Assembly (NCBI RefSeq): GCF_037038585.1
Contig: NC_092520.1
Location: 151,217,104-151,281,103 of the forward strand
Direction of reading: 5' to 3'
Source: Patagioenas fasciata
Taxonomy: Eukaryota; Chordata; Aves; Columbiformes; Columbidae
DNA: 64,000 nucleotides
Positions 1 through 20,294 of the stretch are shown here, piece after piece. Positions within the stretch are counted from its first letter, which is position 1; each line of letters begins with the position of its first letter. The notes beneath the pieces were generated by a model. That model was given only the letters and a program-made list of their open reading frames with translations, made no database searches and was not told the origin of the DNA. The translations under genes and the position numbers were made by a program.

Positions 1-26
1 GTCCGAGGGCGGCGGCCGGGAGGATG

Positions 27-4454
<4,428 letters not shown>

Positions 4455-4540
4455 GTAGAATCATACAATGTAGAATGTCCTGAGTTGGAAGGGACCCACG
4501 AGGATTGAGTCCAATTCCTGTCCCTTTTTTTCTTGTGGGG
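4455..4540 (-). mobile_element. CR1 LINE 3'-end fragment
   Basis: The plus strand reads as the reverse complement of an avian CR1 3' end: AGAATCATACAATGTAGAAT, then CTGAGTTGGAAGGGACCCAC and a degraded GAGTCCAATTCCTGTCCCT block. Only the non-coding 3' tail is present, so the insertion was severely 5'-truncated. The subfamily differs from the other copies here (CTGAGTTGGAAGGGACCCAC rather than GGTTGGAAGGGACCT). Confidence 0.75.
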
Positions 4541-7096
4541 TTGTCGTATGCAGGGACAGGAGCAAGCCAACACTTGTGTCACTGGCATGATTAATGTGTG
4601 GTCAGTCCTGACCACTAGCTAAATTGGTCTTGCTCCTAATACATTCACCTATTCCACTACAAGAGAAGTTTTCCACTTCTATGAGAGGATGTGGAATGAA
4701 AACCGAGCATCCATCTGGGCCGCTCAGAGCAACAGCCCTCACACAGAGAGGGTTGCTCCTGCCCTACCTGAGCAGCAGATGGTGACAGCTTTGCCTTGTT
4801 GGCTCTTGTGCTCGAGGCTGCCCTGGCAGCCTGCCCAGAGGCACTCGCATCTCCTCTGTTTTCAGTCCACAGGCTCGTTTCACAAAGAAACCTCATCTTA
4901 CAAAGGTTTGGCTGTGTTTCTTGCTGGATTTGTGTCTGCCTCACCTGCTGGGGCAAGTGCAATTGGATGGTGGTCCCTGGGCTTCAGGAGGGATGGGCTG
5001 TCGCCCACATCTGGCCTGCCCACCTGGGGAAATGGGCTCTGACATGCCGGCCAGGTGATGTGGTGACCTCAACCGTGGGGAATGCAGGAAGTGAGGGTAC
5101 CTGGGAGGGGGCTGGGTATGAAATGGGCCTGCTTGGGTGTGAGCAGGGCAAGAGGAGCCTTCTGGAAATGGTTCTCTGGAAATGGAGACATTCCTGCTGT
5201 GGATGGGGAGGCTCCTGTGTCCAAGGTAATATAGGTAGGTGGGAACAGGGATCTGTGGCTATAGAGCAAGAACTATGAGCAAGGATGGGGGGAGGGGGGA
5301 TCACTGGGAAGGAGGATAGAACCTTATGGGCTTCCTTGGTCTGAGCAAGGGCTCCAGTAGGGCAAAAACAACCCAAACAAACATGAGAAAGTAAGAAAAC
5401 AGCTTATCTGTGTGGAAGGAAGCAGAAATTGAGCCTGTACCTTAAAATGGGAGTGAGGGGAGAAATGTATTCTTGAGAAAGCACTGAAGAGCTTTTTGTA
5501 GCACACTGTAGGATGAGATATGACAAGCTGATGTTTCCTGTGCGATCCAGTTATTTAATGCAATGTGCAGTCACTGGAAGTGTTAGTACTTAACCATTAC
5601 TGTTAAAACATTAAAAGGCTAAGCTATAAATAGCTTCCCCTCAGCAGCTCCAAAGCTATGTTTCTGGTTTCTTTATGTACTTATGTGTATGCATAGATAT
5701 GCATGTGTATACATGTATTTAGAGGCAAGCAGCAGACAACAGAGTTTTGTGGAACAGTCATACTGAATATCTAAAATTCTCCTTTTTCTAGTTTATGCTA
5801 GTAGAGGAAAGAAGCAGTGTCCTCTCAAAAATACCCCTGCTGGGGGAAAAACAAAACTTCATTGAGGGCAGAACTCAAGAGGAGACCAAATAATGACTCG
5901 GTTTCTTGGGGGAAGAAGAGGAAAAAAAGAAAAAGGCAAATACATGCCTGAAAGAAAGACCAGAAACTAAATCCCTAATTAACCCTGCAGTAAGCTGTCA
6001 GAAACTGGCAGCAAGTGGGAGGGAAGGAGGCAAAGCTGATCTCAGTGAGTTTGAATCTAATCTGCTCTAACCACACTTAAAATGCCTTTTGTGTGAAAAA
6101 GGAAGGTTCTGGGACTCTCTGGCACATACTTTGTACTGTGCTTATCTGAGACATTTGAATGGTCAGGGTTGTGGTTACAGCCAAGTGTAGAAGGGTTTCA
6201 GCTGGCCAGCACCAAAATTCAAAGCCGCTTTGGTTTGTCCATCTCCAAACACTGAGTATTTATAACAAAACTGCTGATCCAGTTTTGGGAATATAGTTAC
6301 TCTTCAAAAAGGTATAAAAGTGTAACAATCTATTGCTTGCGATTACAAGTCACTTCAGAGGGCTTTTGATACCAGTATAAAATGCAAAGAGTTTTTTTTT
6401 TCATGCTTGTAGTGGGGGGGTAGGGGTTTGGAGAGTGAGAGGATTTGGGGGTTGCTGTAAGTCTTAGCACATAGTGTGTATTGGAACTGACTTTGAGGAA
6501 AAAATGAAAGTTCTTAGCAGTTGAAATGACTGAAAGGGAAACACAGGTTTATTATAGTGAATTAGAGAAAAGTGCTTTTCTTGATGGAATCGTTTGGCTC
6601 CTAGAGAACATGTAGCTGCCTTTCTGGTGTGGGGTTTTAAACTGTTGCAGACTGGATCAATAAAGGTCTTTAAGCGCATGATTTTCATCAAATTGACTGT
6701 GTGGCTGCAAAGATCCATGAAGGCCTGTGCTTTTATAATTGAGGTTAGGTAGATTCATTAAAGGATGGGTTTGAGCATGTTCCTGAAGGGCCAAGGTCTA
6801 TACCAAGGTGAACAGGTAACTGCTTAGCTTGTGTTCAAGGCCCAGAATCCACAGAATAAGCATTTCCCAGGATTTATCCTGGTTTGTCATTTCCCACTGC
6901 ATCTACCTGGGAACAAACTCCAACTTGAACAGGGTTCTCAATCCTTCTCATTCAAGCTGTTCCTTCTCTGGTGTTTCATGATGCCACTGTTGAATTCTTC
7001 CTTATCTTGGTTAAGGATTTCTGTGGGATTCTAGCTTCCAGCTAAGGCTGTCTCCTCCAAGGGGCACCTTCACCCTAGGCTGTCCTTTTGCTTTGA
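4541..7096. other. intergenic sequence, nothing coding recognised
   Basis: No gene or clear repeat was identified. A stretch of alternating purine/pyrimidine, palindrome-rich sequence (about 5670-5715, ATGTGTATGCATAGATATGC and similar) stands out locally. Short T and G runs occur near 6391-6420. Confidence 0.5.
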
Positions 7097-7200
7097 CAAC
7101 AGTGTAGTGATTAAAAGCATTTGAGAGGTTTGGGTTTCGATCTCTTTCTGCCTAACTAAACCTTGATCTGCCCTGTCTTGGGCAAGTGCTCTAACTACTG
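7097..7200 (+). mobile_element. MIR-like tRNA-derived SINE remnant
   Basis: GTAGTGATTAAAAGC (near 7104) resembles a pol III A box. GGGTTTCGATCTC (7132-7144) resembles a B box at roughly tRNA spacing. CTTGGGCAAGT (7177-7187) matches the conserved core of MIR-type SINEs (CCTTGGGCAAGT). The order and spacing fit an old, diverged MIR/CORE-SINE on the plus strand. The adjacent GTGCTCTAACTACTGG could also be read as an inverted A box (CCAGTAGTTAGAGCAC on the minus strand), which would make it a head-to-head pair of tRNA-like units. Confidence 0.45.
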
Positions 7201-7628
7201 GAGTACTGGCTGAAAGGAGAAGCCTGGTTAGTGCTTTTAGTATCGTTTGTTAGAGGTTGGGGCCATAGGTAATTTCTCCAGGATGCAGACTTCAACTCAA
7301 TTTCTCTGTCTGCTGAGAATGGGAATTTGTCCAGTCCCTGCAAAACTGTTTGTGCTGCTTTATCAATTGTTCCTTTCAACATCAAGTTCTTTGGACTCTG
7401 AATTGTGCTTGTTTTGCTGTCTAATGTGGCTCCTGTGAACTTTGTAGATGGAAAACCTTCTGGTGGAATATCTTGTAAGAACAGTGCAAGTGAATTGGCT
7501 GCTTCTAGGTGATTAAAGCTGATGGTTTCTGCCTACCAGGATCTTTACTTTTCCATTTGCTTAAATTGGTGGAAGCTTTTGACTCTGATCATTAGTTTAT
7601 GTCTGCCTAACTCCAGTCAGCTTTTCCA
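7201..7628. other. intergenic sequence, nothing recognised
   Basis: This stretch lies between the MIR-like remnant and the CR1 copy. It has no coding or repeat signal that I can support. Confidence 0.5.
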
Positions 7629-8220
7629 CAGAATCACAGAATGGCTGGGGTTGGAAGGGACCTCTAGAGATCATCTAGTCCAACCCACCTCCTAAAGCAG
7701 GTTCACCCAGAGTGGATCGCACAGGAATGCGTCCAGGTGGGTTTTGAATGTCTCCAGAGAAGGAGACTCCACAACCTCTCTGGGCAGCCTGTTCCAGTGC
7801 TCTGGCACCCTCAAAGTAAAGAAGTTTTTCCTCATATTCAGATGGAACCTACTTTGCTTCAGTCTGTTGCCCTTCACCCTGTTGTTGGACACCACTGGAA
7901 AGAGTCTGGTCCCATTGTCTTGACATCCAACCTTGAGATATTTACAAATGTTGATGAGATCCCCTCTCAGCCTTCTCCAGGCTGAACAGACCCAGCTTTA
8001 TCAGTCTCTCCTCATAAGAAAGGTGGTCTAGGCCCCTAATCATCTTTGTAGTCTGCTGCTGGACTCCCTCCAGTAATTCCTTGCCCTTCTTAAACTGGAG
8101 AGCCCAGACCTGGATGCAGTACTCCAGATGTGGCCTCACCAGGGCAGAGTAGAGGGGGAGGATAACCTCCCCTGACCTGCTGGTCACAGTCTTCTTAATG
8201 CACCCCAGCACCTTTTTCAA
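7629..8220 (-). mobile_element. CR1 LINE, 5'-truncated, with end of ORF2 and 3' UTR
   Basis: On the minus strand the element runs from the C-terminal part of the CR1 reverse-transcriptase protein ([34 protein letters not shown]; then [20 protein letters not shown]) through the CR1 3' UTR, ending in the typical ATTCTGTGATTCTGTGG tail at 7629. The ORF2 remnants are in two frames separated by stops and frameshifts, so the copy is dead. About 590 bp remain of a full-length CR1 of several kilobases. It shares its subfamily signature (GTGGATCGCACAGGAA on the plus strand) with the short copy at 55.4 kb. Confidence 0.92.
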
Positions 8221-11200
8221 AAGGTACCAGGGCTCTTGTCAAACAATCTGGGTTTCTTTTATGATCACCAGGAGTTTAACATAGAGCCAAGCAAGCTTCT
8301 AGTGGCAAGGTTGGCTTTCCATGTGCCCTCAGGCTTGATCTTCATCTGCAATAGTAAATTAAGTTGATGGGATCTAGCTTGTGGCTTCCCCACCCACTAG
8401 GAGTAATCATTACAAACAACTGTTTAGGTCAGGTCACAACTAAATGCTCACCCTGAAAGCATCTCATACACAGGTGACATCCCAAAACTAGTTTTGACTC
8501 TGAACAGTCAGGGCATCATAGCTTGTGATGTGTCCTTCCCCCCTACAGAATGGGAATGGTCAAAGTTGCACTCATCTCACCCAACTATGGCAGATGCAGA
8601 GCTTACAAAGAATTGCAGTTTAGCTCAATCAAAAGAATCACTGGAGGGGCATCTTTCAGGGTGGTTGTCTCAAGAAAACCTAAGAATGGCTTGATGAACA
8701 GAACAAAAGACAAAATTTGTCCTGAAAATCTTCTAGGGCAAAGACATGAAAGAGATCAGGACAATAATCATGAAACGCACACACAACACCCTAAAATTTA
8801 TTTCAAAGAAAACATCCTTTATTTTTTAATATGTACTAGATCAAAGGAGCAACTCTGGAACTGGATTGAAATCAATATGAAATCTAAAAACAATCACAGC
8901 TTGTGATTTCTCTGTATGATAAGTAATCACTCTGCTACAGTGTACATGACGTAATCTGAAACATTACCCATGTATTGGGGGGAAGATGACACACCAGGAT
9001 TAAGATTGGAAGAAAGGGGACAGTAGTGATATACTACTCCCTGAATTCCAGGCTAGTGGTTGGATGCATCCTGTGGGATAAAGGAGTTGACCTCTTTGGC
9101 CACTATGTTATTGTATGGCATAAAAGCTTCAGATCCAAAACAAGGTCTACCCCTCCTCTGGTTCCTCCCTGCTGCTCTCAGTTGCCTCACCTCCCTACAT
9201 ACTCCCTCTATGTTTGACTAAAACCCATCCATCTGTAAAAGATGGAAGTTGCTAGGATCTGTTCTTCACCATGTTTGTTGTTCAGGGTAGTGCACCATAT
9301 AAATATTAAGGTATTAGATCAGCAAAATGAAGTCCCCTCTCCTGCTTGGTCCCATAATCTGCACAGAAGTATACTTGCTCCAAATGACATAAATACGGCT
9401 TCAGAAACACCACTTCTGTGCAATGCATGAGACAAAGGAAAACTTTTGTTCCAGCCATGCTTGAAGCTAATTTCAGGAAGCTGCAATTCCAAGGAAAAAG
9501 GATTTCACTGAATCCTAGCAATAACAGGTGTCCATAAATAAACTGCAGGTAAGCTAGAAGCCTGCACAGCACGCTGGCACAAAACACTTGGAACAGAGGA
9601 GACAGCAGCTGGAGAACCCAGATTTCCTATTCCATCCACTGTGACCATGCAGTTCCTAGGCAGTGACTTGGACAAAGAGCAATGTTTCACAGAGCTGAGC
9701 AGGGGAAGAAGAGAAAAGTCTCAGTGTTGCTCAGACAAAGGACAACCCATCTGACTAATCAGTGCACAGACCAACAAGCAGAGACTTTTATGCAACCTTA
9801 CTTGGTAAGAATTGGGGAAAGGGTATAAGATCCTTCTAGATTTCTTCTCTTCCCTTCTGCTCAATTGCAACTCGCAAGCAAAGCATTTCTTAAACTCCTT
9901 ATTGCTGAAGTTCCTCCTACACATTTTTAAGACTCCCAGAGCACTGTTTCAGCACTAACATGGTGGGGAAAAAGAAATCTGGAGCTAAAATCAGATTTGA
10001 AATCTGAAGCAGATTCATGTCAGTCAGCTCACCTCCACTGCTATTTCAAAACCAGAGATGCCTGGCTCACTCTCTGTGCAAATGCAAACCTCCTCCTTTC
10101 TTGAAGGAGGTGCTACCTCCTTCCCCTGGCTACCTACCTCACTTCTGGCTGAGGTGGGCTGTGCAAGCTGACATGAAACTACAAACTGCCTCTGATTTCT
10201 CAAAATTCTTTGCAATGCTACATCCCTTGGGGAACACTGGTTCAGCAGCACCTTGTCTTTGAGTAACTGGCACCACAATCTTAACAAGTAACAAGAATGA
10301 GCTCTGCCAAAGCTCAGGGCACACAGATGGCCAGACCTTAGTAGTTCTGCAGATAAATAACTACCAAATTGAAGGTGTTATTGCCCGCAACAAGCTCTCT
10401 GAGGTCTGTGTAATCACACCCTAGAAGACAGTTCTTATTTAATCTTATGACGGTTATCACCCAAGTTAGCAAATATTGCAAGGAAAGGGAGCATTCCTCT
10501 TTCTGCAGTGGACGTCACCTCTGAAAAGGAAGGCTGAGGAACACTGGAGCTAGTTTTAGACATCCAGTTGCAGGCCTTGCACACCAGGTACACAGCAGAA
10601 TTGACTGTGGAGATGATCTGAAAGCTAGAAGACCTTTCCTATGTTAGATGCAAAGTCCTTCCTGGTACTCATGCTTCTGGAAATAGAGACAAGCCCTTGT
10701 CTTGTGCAAGTAAATGAAATGGTAATTTCTTTTTCTCTCCACTGAAAGGCAAAGGATTCAAATCTAAGACTGTTCCTCATATTATAGCTGCTTTTAGAAG
10801 CAGCCAAGCAATTCTTGTTCTGATAAGACAAAGGAGAAGAACCCCAGCTAGTGCTAAGAGAGGGAGAGATTGCTTCACACTACAGATTTCACAGGAAGGA
10901 AATTCACCCAAAGGTATTTTTCTGCTCCTATTCAGAAAATAAGGTAGAGAAAGAAGCCACAGAGAAGGACCTCTTTGCCTGGGTCACTGAGAGAGCACCC
11001 AGTCCTGTTCAGATGCAGAGCCTGTCATAACATAAAAACCAGAGACTGCTCTGCAGCGTGACCTTCCTCAGACGATACGTTAGTCCCGAGACGATGGAGA
11101 GGGGCTGAAGCAGAATGTCAATGCACATGGATGTTAACATTTTAATTAAGAACAACCCAAACTTTGGCACATAACATCTTGTTTTTACCCTGTGTATGAG

Positions 11201-12679
11201 GCTGCCTGGTAAAGAAAGAGGGAGGGAAGAGGAGGCAGAGCAGATCTACTTCTGATCTCTGTGTGGTGTGAGCTAACTAGGAACACCAACTCGGCTGTCT
11301 GGGCTCCAAAGGCTTACCATCACATATGCAGACTAGTTTATGCTTCTAAAATCACAATGCTGCTCTGGAATTAAGACACTCCTTGCTGAGCCAATCTTTC
11401 ACATGGAGTTTCTGAAGCAATGCTTGCTAAGTTTCTTTGGATCCTCTAAGGAGACACGAGTCTTGATCTTTCTGTGGAAACCCTGAACTAGGAATACGAG
11501 GCAACAGAAGGTGGAAATGCTCCTGAGCAGGCAAGTCCCACCTGCTAATTCATGTTAGGGGGACTCTACCTGCATAAAAAAGGAAGAGGAAGGAACAGGG
11601 ATCAGACCGTATGGGATATCCCTGATTTGCAAACCACACAAGGGAAGAGAGGAAAAAAGGAAGTGAAGGACAGAAACATTTGTACTTTAAGGATGAAGAT
11701 TGGGGATTTGGGGCTCAAGTACCATCCTGACTTGACCTCCTCTTTCAATCCTTGCATGCAAAGAAAGAGCAAAGGTGGGCTGTGACTCTCAGGTTGGCCC
11801 TTGTGGCAAAGAAGGGCCCCTCTTTGGAAGCTGTGACAGCTGGAGCATGGGGATGTTCCTTGCAACAGCCGGGTCAGGGTGGAGCAGTGCTGCAGCATTG
11901 AGTTCTGGGCAAATACACCTCTGAAAATTCAGGCTCTGTGGTGGTTTCCTTTGCTATTGAGAGCAGGCTGCTGGCTCCCTACTGAGATGCGAAAAGGCAG
12001 AAGTGTTCACAGAATGCTAAATAGGGGGCAGGGAACAATACAACTTTCCCCTCAGTCATGCAGCAAGTTGCTCTGGCTACTGCAGCTTCCTTTGAGGGGC
12101 CCTGCCTCTCCATAGCTGCCAGAGGGCTGCAAAATGGGACTTTGTTTCAGAGTGACAGTGATGCAGCGACAAATCCCCAAGCAAATTGCATTTGTTAAAG
12201 TCCGTAGGCACTTACTCTTCACAAGGCAAATGTTAAGACTTAAAGCCTTTCCTTGGCACAGTGCCACCACCACAGCTTCTGGTGGCTCCCTGCACAGGAA
12301 GAGCTTCAGCCTCAAGCACATGGCAAGGAGGAGGGTGGGCTTGCCTGATCTTCACGCAAAAATGGTAGGGAAAAAAGAACTCTGATGGATGAACAAAATT
12401 GGGATTGCTGGGACAAGCCTTCTCCTTATACCCTGTTTCCATTATGGCTCAATTATTGATGGCAGCAATGTATGTTCACGGTTGAAAGCCTGCTGGCAGC
12501 TGTCAGGATTGCAGATGAGTAGCAATAAAAGCAAGGGGCCTTTAGTGCTGAGACAGGGAGTTTTCTTTCATATTGCCTGGATCAGAAGATCACTCCAGGT
12601 CCCTCTCCATTTTTCCTCTCCTCCCCTTCCAGTACATAAAATCCCTGATGGTAGATCTTTAGACACACCTGTCTTAACT
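8221..12679. other. non-coding sequence downstream of HDHD5, probably containing its 3' UTR
   Basis: No coding exon is recognised. The HDHD5 stop codon is at 12680, so its 3' UTR must start here. No canonical minus-strand AATAAA lies close to the stop. ATTAAA variants on the minus strand occur at 11151-11156 and 10437-10442, and AATAAA at about 8818-8823, so the 3' end cannot be fixed from sequence alone. The rest is unremarkable. Confidence 0.5.
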
Positions 12680-17487
<4,808 letters not shown>

Positions 17488-17640
17488 GCCGCTCCCGCCC
17501 GGCCACAGCCCGCGGCCGGGGCACGCCGGGGTTCGTAGTTCCCGGACTACAGCTCCCAGCGAGGCGCGGGGCCCGGCGGGGCGGGACCGGGGAGGGCGGA
17601 GCGGCAGCGCCGAGGTCCGCCCGCTCGCATCCCGACTCGC
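17488..17640 (-). promoter_or_regulatory. CpG-island promoter of HDHD5
   Basis: CG-dense sequence immediately upstream of the HDHD5 ATG, continuous with the island over exons 1-3 (about 16990-17660). It has no TATA box. It contains one ACTACAnnTCCCAG element (separate entry) and GC-box-like GGGCGGGACC and GGGCGGAGCG runs on the plus strand. The transcription start is probably in 17500-17600. CpG islands of this kind often fire in both directions, so an antisense plus-strand transcript is possible but unproven. Confidence 0.7.
17546..17559 (+). promoter_or_regulatory. ACTACAnnTCCCAG element (ZNF143/THAP11-type site)
   Basis: ACTACAGCTCCCAG matches the ACTACAnnTCCCAG core known from ZNF143/THAP11-bound housekeeping promoters. 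It is 59-72 bp upstream of the HDHD5 ATG. A second, partial, inverted element (GTAGTTCCCGG, 17535-17545) sits next to it. Confidence 0.65.
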
Positions 17641-19489
17641 CCGCGGCCGCCGTGAAGGGTGCTGCTGGCTTGCAGGGATGTGGTGTCCCTTCTGCTTCGG
17701 AGCGCAGGGTTACGGGTTTGGGGAGAGCTGGGAGAGAAACTGGGAACGGCGAGTGGATGGAAAAGCAGGTGTTGGCGACAGCAGGGAGGCTGGCGGAGAA
17801 ACGGATATGAACAGCCTTGCGATGGGACAGGTGTGCAAAATCAAGAACGAGGAGAGATCATGGCAAGGGGGGAGCTACAGGCATAAACCCATCCGAATCA
17901 GTTACACAAGGCCTGGCAGGGGTTTATCTAACCTGTTCCTAAAATCAAGGGAGAGGGCACACAAACCCATTTGCCATTCCAGTGCTCTCGGTTTCGTGAG
18001 TGAAGCTGCTCCAGTACCATACAGTCCAGTCCTTACTATACAAAGGCATCTTCCAGGATGCAGCCTGGTTTCAGTCGAAGGTGGTTGCAACTTACCGTGC
18101 TTGCACTGCACACACGAAGTATCTTCACTGCAACTTTTTACCTGTGCAAACTGCTGTCATTTCTACACAAACCCAAGTCTTCTGGACTTTACCTTACAAA
18201 TCATAAAGTTTTCTAAAGCTCTGGATATTTTTCTTGCTCCCTGATGAACTGTTGTCCCAGTGGCTCCCTCTTTGCTGCAGCATGGGACAGATACCTTGAG
18301 GCTGAATTCAGCTGAGGCCCTTCCAGACCTAAGGAAAGCAAAAGGTTCACTTCACCTCCATGGAGATGAAACAATGTTTATTTGCTTTCTGGCTAGGCTT
18401 ACCATCTCCTGATTCCCGCGATACGGCAGGTTTAACGCCTATGACTTTAGTAATGAATTACACAAACAGTGTAATTGTTTGTTTTTATGCTTTCATTGCC
18501 ATGAACACAAGCCTTAATTAATTTTTGGCCCACTTTAACGCCTAGAGCCCTTTCTGCAGAGCTGTTAAAGCACAGACAACACAGGGTTATACATTTGTAC
18601 AAGTGGTTATTCCTCCTTACGTGGCTTTGCCTTAACTGAACTGCCTACTGTTTATTTTAGATAATTTCGTCAACCTGCAAGGATCACTTTTATTTCTCAG
18701 AAGTGTTTGCAGTTCCTCCTGCTCTGGCAAAACATGCTGGTCTTGGAGATACTACTGAAAGTATTTAGCTCCAGCAGGCACTGCAGAACTGGGCTTTAAA
18801 CCTTCTTCTCCTGGCAAAAGGGAGCCAGTTACGGGTACTTTGAAACATGTCTTCTCAACTGCTTCTATACCCCCTTACAAACTAGGCACAGCCAACCTGA
18901 AGACCTCATTTCCCTTAGCTGCCAATGAAAAAATACAGTCAGAGAGAGAGAGGCAAAGGCTTTCTAAACTTATTGACAAAGGCAGGAACCTTGTCTTGAT
19001 GTTTCTCAGCTATTCACTAAGGTGAGGAAAAAATGTGATTGATGTACTGTGATTTATGCTGAAGTATTGGCTAAATGGATTTATGACCTTTTAACTATAT
19101 AACCACTTGCGAGTTAGATGGGTTATTTTGGTTAGTGGCTTCTAGTCGCTGACATCAAGCTGATCAAGCTGGATTGCTGAGGTCCCTCAGTCACTTCTTT
19201 TTAGCTAGAAGGATACTTTTGTACTTTTCCTGTTCCCAAGACTTGAGAAATAGCTGTGAGAGACATCTCGCCAGTTCCCTACTGTAGGATTTAATTTTGA
19301 AAATGATGAGTGTATCTAAATATCCTCGAGTTCGGGGCTCTGGGGAGTGGTTTTTGTTTGGTGTGTTGTCGTCCCCCGCCCCGTTACAGCCAAAGTTCTT
19401 ACACTTTGATGCCCGCCGGAGACGAACCCGCCGATTCCCCCCCCTCCCCACCCAGGTCCCGATGAGGGATTTTTTTGGTCACCTAATTT
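17641..19489. other. intergenic sequence, nothing recognised
   Basis: Sequence upstream of HDHD5. Open frames on the plus strand extend from the GC-rich promoter into this region but have no recognisable protein content. AT content rises between 18400 and 19300. Confidence 0.5.
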
Positions 19490-19760
19490 CGTTCGTGCGC
19501 GGGAGCTGCGCGCGGGGGCCGGCAGGGGTCGCCTCTGCTCCACGGCGCGCGGACGGGGCGGGGCCGGGGGGGGCGGTGGGCGCAGCCGTTCACCTGCAGC
19601 TGCGACCCCCCCCCCGCCTCCTCGCCATGGGGGCGGCCGGTGCTCCGCTGGTAGCGGGGGCAAGGTCGAGGTCGTGGGTGGGGAGGGTCCCAGCAGCGCC
19701 GTGCTGGAGAGGGCGGGGCGTGTTGTTCTGCTCCAAAGCAAACTTTTGGAGATGCGGGGC
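19490..19760. promoter_or_regulatory. orphan CpG island with GC boxes and G-runs
   Basis: CG dinucleotides are dense, with a GGGGCGGGGCCGGGGGGGGC block at about 19555-19575 and a run of nine C at 19609-19617. It lies 2 kb upstream of the HDHD5 start and over 6 kb downstream of the ADA2 stop, so neither gene's main promoter explains it. An unannotated promoter (coding or long non-coding) or an intergenic regulatory island are both possible. No coding exon is recognised in it. Confidence 0.55.
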
Positions 19761-19948
19761 GATGGCGAGGTGGTTTCTGACCTTCCTCCCGTCCACCCCC
19801 TGGCTGAGGCGCTGTGCCTGCTAACAGCGTTTTTGTGCTTTGCTGCGTTTTCCTCCTGTGGAGCAGCCGTAGCGCAAAGCAGTGGTGTGGTTTGGGCTGC
19901 AACAGCACAGGAGGGATGTTGGAGGTGGGGCCTGGGGTCGGCGGGGGA

Positions 19949-19997
19949 TTTTGTGCCCGCTGTGCCTCTGAGACACGAGGGCTGGCACAGAGGGTGG
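19949..19997 (+). repeat. left 49-bp direct repeat flanking a CR1 insertion
   Basis: This copy ends at the 5' truncation point of the CR1 and matches 20246-20294 at 39 of 49 positions with no gaps. It is interpreted as an old, unusually long target-site duplication. Two of the ten differences are CG-to-CA/TG changes, consistent with CpG decay. Confidence 0.65.
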
Positions 19998-20244
19998 ATG
20001 GGTATAAACTGGAACGCAGGAGGTTCTGTTTAAATTTGAAAAGAAACTTCTTCACGGTGAGGGTGAGAAAACACTGACACAGGCTGCCCAAGGAGGCTGT
20101 GGAGTCTCCTTCTCTGGAGACATTCAAAACCCGCCTGGACGCCTTCCTGTGTAACCTCATCTAGGTGTTCCTGCTCCAGCAGGGAGATTGGACTAGATGA
20201 TCTTTCAAGGCCCCTTCCAATCCCTAACATTCTGTGATTCTGTG
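19998..20244 (+). mobile_element. CR1 LINE, 5'-truncated, plus strand, intact 3' terminus
   Basis: It begins with ATGGGTATAAACTGGAACGC and encodes a degraded end of CR1 ORF2 (NLKRNFFTVRV, then a frame interruption). It continues through the 3' UTR (GACTAGATGATCTTTCAAGG) and ends in two ATTCTGTG octamers at 20229-20244. The terminus is complete. It is flanked by a 49-bp direct repeat (separate entries). It is one of two CR1 copies in the window on the plus strand. Confidence 0.92.
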
Positions 20245-20245
20245 G

Positions 20246-20294
20246 TTTTGTCCCCACTGTGCCTCCAACACATGAGGACTGGTGGAGAGGGTGG
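20246..20294 (+). repeat. right 49-bp direct repeat flanking a CR1 insertion
   Basis: This copy starts one base after the CR1 terminal octamer. It matches 19949-19997 at 39 of 49 positions with no gaps. Confidence 0.65.

Noticed and set aside
19297-19824. 175-codon plus-strand open frame at the orphan CpG island
   Set aside because: Low-complexity Arg/Ala/Pro-rich translation with no family similarity. It is kept as a CpG island without a gene call.
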